A stretch of 64,000 bases of DNA, taken from assembly GCA_030067835.1 (NCBI GenBank), contig CP092441.1:1-64000 (forward strand), in the 5' to 3' direction. The DNA is from Chakrabartyella piscis. GTDB taxonomy: Bacteria > Bacillota > Clostridia > Lachnospirales > Anaerotignaceae. This document shows, piece by piece, positions 56,022 through 63,662 of the stretch. Under the pieces are notes generated by a model that saw only the letters and a list, made by a program, of their open reading frames with translations, was not told where the DNA came from and searched no databases. A program made the translations under genes and the position numbers. How positions within the stretch are numbered: the stretch's first letter is position 1; each line of letters starts with the position of its first letter.

Positions 56022-56606
56022 ATGGAATTGCCAAAACGAAAACAATTGCGATTACAGGAATACGATTATAGCCAAAATGGTGTGTATTTTGTTACCATTT
56101 GCACCCATAACAAAAAGTGTGTATTGGGTGATATTGAAACAAACACGGATTTTGTAGGGGATGGCGTCACTCACCGCCAAAGAAGTGGCGGACACTGTAG
56201 GTGGCTTTGCTTGCAAAGTGATGAGCAAGACATCCCGTTTGTTATGTTGTCCCAATATGGTAAAATTGTAGAACAAACCATACAAAACATGATAGATACG
56301 TATAATGATGTGGAAATTTCAAAATATGTAATTATGCCAAATCATATCCATATGATAATTCATATTGAACAGCAATTGGATAACGGGTTGTCGAGGACGC
56401 CAACCCCTACAAGAGCAAATCAGCGAATTCCCAGTTTGGTGCCTACATTGAAACGGTTTTCCAATAAAAAATGTAGTAAATCTATTTGGCAGCGTGGTTA
56501 CCATGACAACGTAATTCGAACCCAAACATCCTACGAAGAAATTTGGCAATACATCGATACAAACCCACTGAAATGGGAATTGGACAAATACCATATGGAA
56601 TCATAA
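56022..56606 (+). CDS. Second RAYT transposase, with two REP elements in frame
   Basis: 194 residues, AGGTGACAG before the ATG. It begins MELPKRKQLRLQEYDYS like the first RAYT. HUH motif MPNHIH at residues 105-110 and likely nucleophile Tyr177 in WQYIDTNPLKW. A long forward palindrome (56153-56241) encodes residues 45-73 and a reverse palindrome (56383-56411) encodes NGLSRTPTPT (121-130). They are again one on each side of HUH and in the same codon phases as in the other gene, although the element subtypes differ. Without them the protein would be about 155 residues. It lies between the LRR and VWA genes. Confidence 0.88.
   Translation: MELPKRKQLRLQEYDYSQNGVYFVTICTHNKKCVLGDIETNTDFVGDGVTHRQRSGGHCRWLCLQSDEQDIPFVMLSQYGKIVEQTIQNMIDTYNDVEISKYVIMPNHIHMIIHIEQQLDNGLSRTPTPTRANQRIPSLVPTLKRFSNKKCSKSIWQRGYHDNVIRTQTSYEEIWQYIDTNPLKWELDKYHMES
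56153..56241 (+). repeat. Long multi-hairpin REP-like element inside the second RAYT gene
   Basis: 89 nt from TGTAGGGGATG to CATCCCGTTTG. Inside are CCGCCAAAGAAGTGGCGG and a TTTGCTTGCAAA hairpin, the same modules in the same order as the complement of 25216-25304. It is read without a stop for 29 codons. Confidence 0.85.
56383..56411 (-). repeat. Reverse REP-like element inside the second RAYT gene
   Basis: ACGGGTTG, centre TCGAGGACGC, CAACCCCTACA: the complement of the GCGTCCTCGA subclass. It follows the HUH codons by about 30 nt. Confidence 0.9.
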
Positions 56607-56642
56607 AAACCATATCCACCCATTACACCACAGGAGATTTCT

Positions 56643-58013
56643 ATGAACGAAACACACGAAAAACTCATACAAATTGGGAATCACATCCTACAAAATGCAA
56701 GGAATCAACTCTATCTTTCGTTGCGTTTTTTGGATATCGCTTTTCATGCATTGCCATATGAATTGAATCTTTCCACACTATACGTGGGTACCGATGGCAT
56801 CAAAATCCTATTCAATCCACGTTATTTGATGGAGCAATACCAACATGACCCCATTTTAGTGAATCGTTTGTACATCCATATGTTGTTTCATTGTATTTTA
56901 CGTCATCCATTTCATCAAGGGAATCGTGAACAACGTTTGTGGTGGTTGGCTTCGGATATTGCTGTGGAATCTATTGTGGATGGTATGATGACACCAGCAA
57001 CTAAGCTCGTGATTTCTGATCGACGTCATGAAATCTACCAATTGTTGCAAACAGAATGCAAAGTCTTGTCAGCAGAATTGATTTATCAGTACTTGGTGAA
57101 ACGTAATTTATCTGAGGCGGAATTTGGCAAATGGCAAATGGAATTTTGGGTGGATGAACATGCCTTTTGGGAACAAAGTCAAGAGGATGATGAGAACAAT
57201 CAAAATCAAAATGAAGATAATGAAAACGATTCTGATGAGAACAACGAATCTGAGGATGAGCAACAACAACACTCCATGGAAACACAAATGATAGAAGAAA
57301 AATGGCAAGAAATTGCAGAGAAAATGGAAACCAACCTAGAAACCTTTGCCAAAGATATGGGGGATGCAGCTGGTGATTTTTTGACCCATTTGAAAATAGA
57401 AAATCGTGAACGTTACGATTACAAGCAATTCCTAGAGAAATTCGTCACCATCAAAGAAGAAATGGGTGTGGATGAAGACACCTTTGATTATATTTTTTAT
57501 ACCTATGGGTTGTCCTTATATGGGAATATGCCATTGCTGGAAGCCTTGGAATATAAGGAAAGTAAGAAGATTGAGGAGCTGGTCATTGCCATTGACACAT
57601 CTGGGTCTTGTGATATCGAAACAGTCAGACGTTTCTTGGAAGAAACTTATTCCATTCTTGCAAAGTCAGACACTTTCTTCCACAAAACCAACATCCATCT
57701 ACTCCAATGTGATACAAAAATCCAAGAGGATATCCACATCACTTGCAAAGAAGATTTGTTGCAATATATGGAAAACTTCACCATTCGTGGAAGTGGTGGC
57801 ACAGATTTCAGACCTGTTTTTCGATACATGGAAGAAATGATTGCCAAAAAGGAACTCAATGACGTAAAAGGGTTGATTTATTTCACAGATGGCTATGGTA
57901 TCTTCCCAAACAAAAGACCATCATTTGATACGGTTTTTGTATTTGTGGATGATGGGTATACAGAAGTGACAATGCCACCTTGGGCAATGAAAGTAGTGGT
58001 CAGTGAATCGTAA
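56643..58013 (+). CDS. VWA-like/DUF2201 protein, predicted partner of the MoxR ATPase
   Basis: 456 residues. The N-terminal putative metallopeptidase-like domain shows HMLFHCILRHPFH (about 78-90) and WWLASDIAVESIV. A strongly acidic Asn/Asp/Glu/Gln linker covers about 178-215. The C-terminal VWA-like domain begins ELVIAIDTSGSCD (about 312) with a MIDAS-type DTSGS, later GSGGTDFRP and IYFTDGYG. In relatives it is encoded next to a MoxR ATPase; here that gene is about 5 kb away on the opposite strand. The substrate is unknown. CAGGAG precedes the start. Confidence 0.83.
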   Translation: MNETHEKLIQIGNHILQNARNQLYLSLRFLDIAFHALPYELNLSTLYVGTDGIKILFNPRYLMEQYQHDPILVNRLYIHMLFHCILRHPFHQGNREQRLWWLASDIAVESIVDGMMTPATKLVISDRRHEIYQLLQTECKVLSAELIYQYLVKRNLSEAEFGKWQMEFWVDEHAFWEQSQEDDENNQNQNEDNENDSDENNESEDEQQQHSMETQMIEEKWQEIAEKMETNLETFAKDMGDAAGDFLTHLKIENRERYDYKQFLEKFVTIKEEMGVDEDTFDYIFYTYGLSLYGNMPLLEALEYKESKKIEELVIAIDTSGSCDIETVRRFLEETYSILAKSDTFFHKTNIHLLQCDTKIQEDIHITCKEDLLQYMENFTIRGSGGTDFRPVFRYMEEMIAKKELNDVKGLIYFTDGYGIFPNKRPSFDTVFVFVDDGYTEVTMPPWAMKVVVSES

Positions 58014-58164
58014 TTGGATGAAATCGAACCAGCAAATCCAATGCCACAAAGTGTAAATTGTACACATCACAAATACAAATTTCAAAAAAAATCAAAAAAA
58101 ATGAAAAAACAGGTTGACAAGTTGCTAGAAATTTTATATACTAATCAGGTGCTCAACGCACTAC

Positions 58165-58237
58165 GCCCAGATAGCTCAGTCGGTAGAGCAGTGGACTGAA
58201 AATCCACGTGTCGCTGGTTCGATTCCGGCTCTGGGCA
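58165..58237 (+). tRNA. tRNA-Phe(GAA)
   Basis: 73 nt. The acceptor stem GCCCAGA pairs with TCTGGGC, D-arm AGCTCAGTCGGTAGAGC, anticodon stem TGGA/TCCA with loop CTGAAAA giving GAA, and T-arm GCTGGTTCGATTCCGGC. No encoded CCA. It lies at the border between housekeeping genes and the probable mobile region. Confidence 0.96.
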
Positions 58238-58528
58238 TTTTTTAATACACGCAAAATAGATGTCATCGGTGAAAAAGCCGATGATTTCGACGTTTCTAGG
58301 GTTTTTTATCTCAAAAAAAGCCGTTTTCTGAAACATCAATTTCATGGATGTCATATTGCTTTTTTAGCCTAGTACCACTGTATTTGAACCAATACAGTGG
58401 TTTTTTTGTACTCTAAATAAAGTAATAAATCAATTTTATAATAAGTCATTAAACATTAAGAGTTGTTAAGTAGAGAATAAATCTCATATTTAACAGCTCT
58501 TTTTTTATTTTTAGAAAGGGAGATATTA
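58238..58528. terminator. Region after tRNA-Phe with two terminator hairpins
   Basis: A perfect hairpin, CCACTGTATT/AATACAGTGG followed by seven T, lies at 58375-58407. A second, AAGAGTTGTTAA/TTTAACAGCTCTT followed by T, spans about 58461-58507 just before the next gene. It could be an attenuator or the end of an incoming transcript. ATCGGTG/GCCGAT at 58264-58281 is a minor hairpin after the tRNA. Confidence 0.75.
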
Positions 58529-58777
58529 GTGAATACAAAACAGAAGCAAAACAAAAGAACGTGTGCTACAAATAGTAAACGAACCGAAGTATTCTTGTCG
58601 CAGGCAGAAAAAATTCATGGACCGTTTGCAAGTTGTGGTAATTGTCCTTATCCTTCACACGGATTTCTTTGCTACACCAGTGAGGGGAATTGTATGAAAA
58701 CCGAGATAGAGCGAATGAACAGAAAACGAAAATTGCACAAGGCACATCAATCATTAAACAAGGAGGAAAACAAATGA
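58529..58777 (+). CDS. Small Cys-rich protein
   Basis: 82 residues from GTG 58529, preceded by AAAGGGAGAT. Basic throughout, with CGNCPYPSHGFLCYTSEGNC in the middle, four cysteines spaced like a zinc knuckle. The last four bases overlap the start of the SLH gene (ATGA), indicating translational coupling. Resembles small accessory proteins of conjugative elements but no family can be named. Confidence 0.6.
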   Translation: MNTKQKQNKRTCATNSKRTEVFLSQAEKIHGPFASCGNCPYPSHGFLCYTSEGNCMKTEIERMNRKRKLHKAHQSLNKEENK

Positions 58778-61599
58778 ACAAAAACAAATTTATGGCACTA
58801 TTTCTATCTTTGATTCTAAGCATGAATATAGGAATTACTTCTATATTTGCAAGCGAATCAATAGAGGGAGAAACAATTGCACCAACGCAAGTGACAGAAG
58901 AAATTTATGAGCAAGTGGAAACTGTAGAAATCGTAGAGGAACAATCTGAACAGATGGAAGAAGTTACAACAGATGAATTTGAGGAATCCAATCAAGATGA
59001 GGTTGAGAAAGTACCAGAAGAAAATTTGGAAGAAGAATCTATTTCACAAGAAGAAGAATCTTTTGAATTGCTTCTGGAAGAAACAATCACTGAAGCAGTC
59101 ACTATCTTAGAAGATGACGTTTTATGTACCATTACAGATGGCTGTTGTTTGGAAAATGGTCACAGTACATCTTGCTTACATGAAGTGACCACAGGAAGTG
59201 AGTTTGCAGAAGCAATTTCATCTATCAATCAGTCAGAAGCATCTTCACATATCATTTCTGTTTTGAATGATATTACTTTAGTGGGTGCAAGTTTGATTTT
59301 AAAGGACAATGAAACTACGATTTTAGGCAATGGCAACACAGTTAATACCAACGGACAAACCATTGGTATCGAAGGTGATGATGAATGTGTAACCATACAT
59401 CTTGGTAGTGAGGATGGGGATAGTCTTACTTTTGATGGAACTGGAACATTGGAACGTTTTTTGAGCATTGATGGTGCAGATGCAGTTGCACATATGTATG
59501 ATGGCGTAACCATTCAAAACATGGTCAGTACCTCTGGTAGATTGGGCTGCGTGTTTGACGTGGAAGGTGGCAGTTTATATATGCACGGTGGTGTCATTCA
59601 AGACAATCAGCTATATTCGTATATTGGATATCATGGAGCAGTTTCAGTCAATAATGGTGTGTTTGAAATGACAGGCGGTATCATTCAAAATACTACTTGT
59701 CATAGCTGGGACAGTGCATATATTGGAGGTGCAATTCTTGCGTTGAATTCAGATATCATCATTGATGGCGGTACCATTTCTGATAATGGAGATGATCATG
59801 TGAAATATGGTGGTGGCATTTTCTGGTCTGGTGATGAAAATAATGAACTTAAAATTGCAAATGCAACTTTTATGGGGAACTATGCAATCTACTTGGGTGA
59901 TGCAATTTATATCAGTGGAGATGGCGTGATTGCAATTGAAAATAGCCAGTTTTATAATCACAATTCCACTTGTGCCATTGTGGCAAAAAGTGAAAACATC
60001 TCTATGACCAATGAAACGATGATTACAGAAAATAGTGGTGGTATTTTCTTATTGGGTTCTGATACAAAACTTCTGGTAGACGACACAATATCCATCCAAA
60101 ACAATGGTTATGACGGAGTTATTGGCGATATTATCATGCAATATTCAGACCAAGAAATCGTTTTAAATACAACAAGAACCTTGGAAAATCAAGATTCTGC
60201 ACAAATGGGTATTTTGCTAAATGCAGAGTTGGACGTGGACGAATATACAGATATGACTGTAGGGTTTTCTGTACATGAGGATAGTGTTGTAGAAGAAAGT
60301 GTACTTCTGGAAAATGACAACATCACAAAATATTTCTTCAGCGACCATAAAGATTGGTTTATCAAAGAAGATGCAGATACTTTATCATTGGCTCGTATTC
60401 AAGTTGACTATGTAACCAATATGGAGGAAATTATCATAGATTCCAGTTGGACTGCACCTATGGCATTGCTTACAGAACCAGATATTGCAGATGTAGATGG
60501 ACAATATCTAGCAGGTTGGTATACAGAATCAGATTTTATCAACCAATGGAATTTTGAAACCACAAGAACAATGGATACAGAAAAAGAAGATATTCTTACC
60601 CTATATGCAAAATGGGAAGATACACCCACTTCTAGTGGTGGAGGTAGTTCTTCTTCTGCAACCTATTATTACATTGAAGTTATTGTCACAGGTATGGGTG
60701 TAGTGGAACCTGATGGTGGAGCAGACCATATGGAAAAAGTCAAAAAGTATAACGATATTACATTTGCATTTATACCAGAAGATGGATATGTACTTTCTGA
60801 AATCCTTGTGGATGGCATATCTGTAGATTTGGAAGATTCTTATGAATTTGAAAATGTAATTACAGGGCATACATTGGAAGTGGTATTTATCAGTGAGGAT
60901 GATTCTGACACAGAAGAAATTGAGGTGGAAGATACACCAACCCTTGCGTTAGATAGAGAAAATCATTTCGCTTATATGGTAGGCTATCCAGACGATACGT
61001 TTGCACCAGATCATAATATTACAAGGGCAGAAACGGTAGCGATGTTTGCAAGACTTCTGACAGAAAAAATGTATGAGAACACTGTGTATCCATCTAGCTT
61101 TATAGATATTACAGGAGATGAATGGTATGCAAATGCAGTTGGATATATGGAGCAGTTTGGCATTGTTTCTGGCTATGAAAACAATACCTTTAGAGGAAGT
61201 CAATCCATTACCAGAGCAGAATTTGCAGCCATTGCAAGCCGATTTGATGAACTAGAAGAATCTGAAGGGAATTATTTCAATGATGTTTTGGAAACCCATT
61301 GGGCAATTCAGTATATCAATTCTGCTGCGGAAAAAGGTTGGATCAACGGATATCCAGATGGCACATTCCAACCAGAACAATTCATCACACGAGCAGAAGC
61401 AGTCACCTTAGTCAACCATGTGTTGGAACGTGCTTGCGATATAGAATTTGTAGATAGCAATGCTGATATTTTGATGCAATTTATTGATATGGAAGATAAG
61501 CACTGGGCGTATTATCAAGTGATGGAAGCAACCAATGGACATGAATATGAAATGATGGATGGAATGGAAAGATGGCTTTCTTTGTATGGTGTTTCATAA
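58774..61599 (+). CDS. Large S-layer-anchored surface protein (beta-helix, InlB-like repeat, three SLH domains)
   Basis: 941 residues from ATG 58774 after AGGAGG. A signal peptide (about 1-27, ending SIFAS) is followed by a Glu-rich segment (30-110), then repeats of the parallel beta-helix type (about 160-530; GTISDNGDDHVKYGGGIFWS and similar). A Ser/Gly linker near 620 leads to a beta-grasp-like repeat with VVEPDGGADHMEKVKKYNDI and GYVLSEILVDG, and three SLH domains (about 728-770, 780-830, 841-890; the GYPDDTFAPDHNITRAE type). SLH domains bind pyruvylated cell-wall polymer. The beta-helix suggests adhesion or polysaccharide binding. Likely cargo of the mobile region. Confidence 0.85.
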   Translation: MNKNKFMALFLSLILSMNIGITSIFASESIEGETIAPTQVTEEIYEQVETVEIVEEQSEQMEEVTTDEFEESNQDEVEKVPEENLEEESISQEEESFELLLEETITEAVTILEDDVLCTITDGCCLENGHSTSCLHEVTTGSEFAEAISSINQSEASSHIISVLNDITLVGASLILKDNETTILGNGNTVNTNGQTIGIEGDDECVTIHLGSEDGDSLTFDGTGTLERFLSIDGADAVAHMYDGVTIQNMVSTSGRLGCVFDVEGGSLYMHGGVIQDNQLYSYIGYHGAVSVNNGVFEMTGGIIQNTTCHSWDSAYIGGAILALNSDIIIDGGTISDNGDDHVKYGGGIFWSGDENNELKIANATFMGNYAIYLGDAIYISGDGVIAIENSQFYNHNSTCAIVAKSENISMTNETMITENSGGIFLLGSDTKLLVDDTISIQNNGYDGVIGDIIMQYSDQEIVLNTTRTLENQDSAQMGILLNAELDVDEYTDMTVGFSVHEDSVVEESVLLENDNITKYFFSDHKDWFIKEDADTLSLARIQVDYVTNMEEIIIDSSWTAPMALLTEPDIADVDGQYLAGWYTESDFINQWNFETTRTMDTEKEDILTLYAKWEDTPTSSGGGSSSSATYYYIEVIVTGMGVVEPDGGADHMEKVKKYNDITFAFIPEDGYVLSEILVDGISVDLEDSYEFENVITGHTLEVVFISEDDSDTEEIEVEDTPTLALDRENHFAYMVGYPDDTFAPDHNITRAETVAMFARLLTEKMYENTVYPSSFIDITGDEWYANAVGYMEQFGIVSGYENNTFRGSQSITRAEFAAIASRFDELEESEGNYFNDVLETHWAIQYINSAAEKGWINGYPDGTFQPEQFITRAEAVTLVNHVLERACDIEFVDSNADILMQFIDMEDKHWAYYQVMEATNGHEYEMMDGMERWLSLYGVS

Positions 61600-61615
61600 A
61601 ATAGTCTTGGCAATG

Positions 61616-61640
61616 ACACTGCTTTTATGGCGGTGTTTTT
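61616..61640 (+). terminator. Terminator after the SLH gene
   Basis: CACTGC pairs with GCGGTG around TTTTATG and is followed by five T. Confidence 0.7.
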
Positions 61641-61660
61641 ATATATAAGGAGGAAAATAA

Positions 61661-63322
61661 ATGAATGTTAGTATCAGAAATAAAATAACAGGAAAGACAG
61701 TATTTGCTACCTTTCCTTGCGAAGAAAAAAACATCCAATACCTCTGTGATCAGCTACAGCTACCCAACACAGCAAATACTGAAATCGAGGTATACCAAGT
61801 TAGTAACAGCGAGATTGCCAATGGCGTTTTGCAGGGTAAGACATTCAAGGTGGATGAGCTGAACTATTTATTCGCAAGACTGGATAGCTTCAATGAATTT
61901 GAAATGAACACGTTTTATGCTGTAGCCTATGCAAAAAAACTGGAGTCGGCTAAAGATTTTATCAATCTCACATTCAACACAAACTGCTACAGCGTATTGG
62001 GTAGCTTTGACAATCTTAACCAAGTGGGCAAAGAGCTTAGTATGAATGAGCAAGGCGGCATGGATATGGATGAGTATAACAGTTTCGATGGTCAGAAATA
62101 TGTGGAAGAAATGATTGCAAACCATCCCAATCCCTTGCTATCGCCCTATGGCTTTGTTTATCCCAACCGAAATGAACCACAAGACCTCTACTTTGGCAAG
62201 ACATTCCCTCAATATCTAAATGGATTTAAGGTTTTCAATGTGGCACTGCAAACCGATACCAGCGAGGAATATTTGGACTTGCCATGTGAAGAAAGTGAAA
62301 TTCAAAAGGCAATGGAACGATTGGAAGTAGCAAGTTTAGATGATACATTTATCACGATTTTATATCACAATTTACCAGATAAAATAGAAGATATTTTACA
62401 TGAAATTGAATGTGACTTGCATCCACTCAATGAGATTGCAAATGCATTGCACCAAGTGGGTGAACGAGAGTATGACTATCTGGAAAAGCTTTCGGTTATG
62501 ACAAAAATCAATACTGTTCAGGAGTTGGATACCCTATGCCACTGTATGCACAAATTTGAAGTATTCCCAAACATTCACACACCAGAAGCATATGGGCAGT
62601 ACATGATTTGCGACAGTGGACGTTACGAATATGATGAAAACCTTGAGGAATACATTGACTTCAAAGCCTATGGAGAAAATCGCATTGCAAACGAAGTTGG
62701 CACATTCACAAAGCAAGGATACATGACATACATGGGATACAATCAAGAAATGGCTGAAATCCTAAATCGAAACCTCAATATGAATATCCAGAATCAAACT
62801 TATGGCGAAACACTCAAGCTGTATATGCCACTGAAAGTTATCACTTATGAAGAAGAAAATGATTGGGGACAATACGAAACTTCTGATTATGAAGAAGAAC
62901 TAGACAGCTGTGAACTTTGTGGTTATGAAGATGAGCTTGAAAGTTTTATAAAGTCCTATGGTGATCACATTCCAGAAGAACGAGGTTTGATGGAATATTA
63001 TGATACAAAGGATTCTGTAAACGCAAAGGTGGAAAGTTTCAAGTTTGAATTTGAGCAGATGGATGGCGATGTGTATGGTGTGGCAGTTTGTGAATTGAAA
63101 GCACCGCTAGATGCTACAGAAATGGCTACACTGAAAGAGTATATCACTGGTCAGGCGAGTGACGGCTTTTGCGAAGGACTTGAGCAACAAGAGTTTAGCT
63201 TATGTGGTCGCAATGTAAATATTAGTTTCTGGGATAGCAACCGATATTTTTTGCGAACTGCTGAAGAAATGGGGTTTCGTGAACAAGTGCAAGGAAAGGG
63301 ATTTGATATGATGATGCAATAA
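61661..63322 (+). CDS. ArdA-like antirestriction protein with tandem ArdA domains
   Basis: 553 residues, about three times a usual ArdA. The first unit (about 1-125) has FPCEEKNIQYLCDQL, EIEVYQVSNSEI, LNYLFARLDSFNEFEMNTF. A second unit (about 190-330) repeats the plan with LPCEESEIQKAMERL, TFITILYHNLPDKI, EIANALHQVGEREYDYLEKL. A third region (about 400-553) is less similar, with ESFKFEFEQMDGDVYG and LCGRNVNISFWDSN. ArdA proteins mimic B-form DNA and block type I restriction enzymes during conjugative entry; the acidic composition fits. It is typical of integrative conjugative elements. Confidence 0.82.
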   Translation: MNVSIRNKITGKTVFATFPCEEKNIQYLCDQLQLPNTANTEIEVYQVSNSEIANGVLQGKTFKVDELNYLFARLDSFNEFEMNTFYAVAYAKKLESAKDFINLTFNTNCYSVLGSFDNLNQVGKELSMNEQGGMDMDEYNSFDGQKYVEEMIANHPNPLLSPYGFVYPNRNEPQDLYFGKTFPQYLNGFKVFNVALQTDTSEEYLDLPCEESEIQKAMERLEVASLDDTFITILYHNLPDKIEDILHEIECDLHPLNEIANALHQVGEREYDYLEKLSVMTKINTVQELDTLCHCMHKFEVFPNIHTPEAYGQYMICDSGRYEYDENLEEYIDFKAYGENRIANEVGTFTKQGYMTYMGYNQEMAEILNRNLNMNIQNQTYGETLKLYMPLKVITYEEENDWGQYETSDYEEELDSCELCGYEDELESFIKSYGDHIPEERGLMEYYDTKDSVNAKVESFKFEFEQMDGDVYGVAVCELKAPLDATEMATLKEYITGQASDGFCEGLEQQEFSLCGRNVNISFWDSNRYFLRTAEEMGFREQVQGKGFDMMMQ

Positions 63323-63325
63323 AAA

Positions 63326-63357
63326 ACAAGCTACTTTCTCAAGTAACTTGTTATTTT
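63326..63357. terminator. Bidirectional terminator between convergent genes
   Basis: AACAAGCTACT pairs with AGTAACTTGTT around TTCTCA, with A and T runs on the two sides. It serves both ardA and the small minus-strand gene. Confidence 0.75.
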
Positions 63358-63541
63358 ATTTCTGAGGTTTATTTTTAATAACTGAATTATCCATGTTATC
63401 AAGAGCATACTGACAACATTGCGCAACTAGAGCATTTAGGGAAATATTGTTTTGTGCAGCACAAACACTGAGGTCATCAACTAACTTTTTGTCCAAACGA
63501 AATGTTTTATTTACAAATTCTGTTTTCTTTACTTCAAACAT
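63356..63541 (-). CDS. Small ribbon-helix-helix-like DNA-binding protein
   Basis: 61 residues from ATG 63,541, with AGGTGGG upstream; a GTG three codons earlier is too close to that site. EFVNKTFRLDKKLVDDLSVCAAQNNISLNALVAQCCQYALDNM, written here in parts (KTFRLDKKLVDDL, then NNISLNALVAQCCQYAL), has the beta strand plus two helices of Arc/MetJ-type repressors. Likely an element regulator or antitoxin-type protein; no toxin gene is next to it. Confidence 0.6.
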   Translation of the reverse strand: MFEVKKTEFVNKTFRLDKKLVDDLSVCAAQNNISLNALVAQCCQYALDNMDNSVIKNKPQK

Positions 63542-63662
63542 AAATATCACCCACCTTTATATGTATATAGTATATTGTAAAAAATACGCATTATATACAC
63601 TGTTTATTTACACTTGAAAAATAGAGTGTAAATGTGATAATATAAAAAAGGAGGTTGATATA

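Noticed and set aside
58014..58199. 61-codon ORF running into tRNA-Phe
   Set aside because: It starts directly after the VWA stop, has no ribosome site and overlaps the tRNA.
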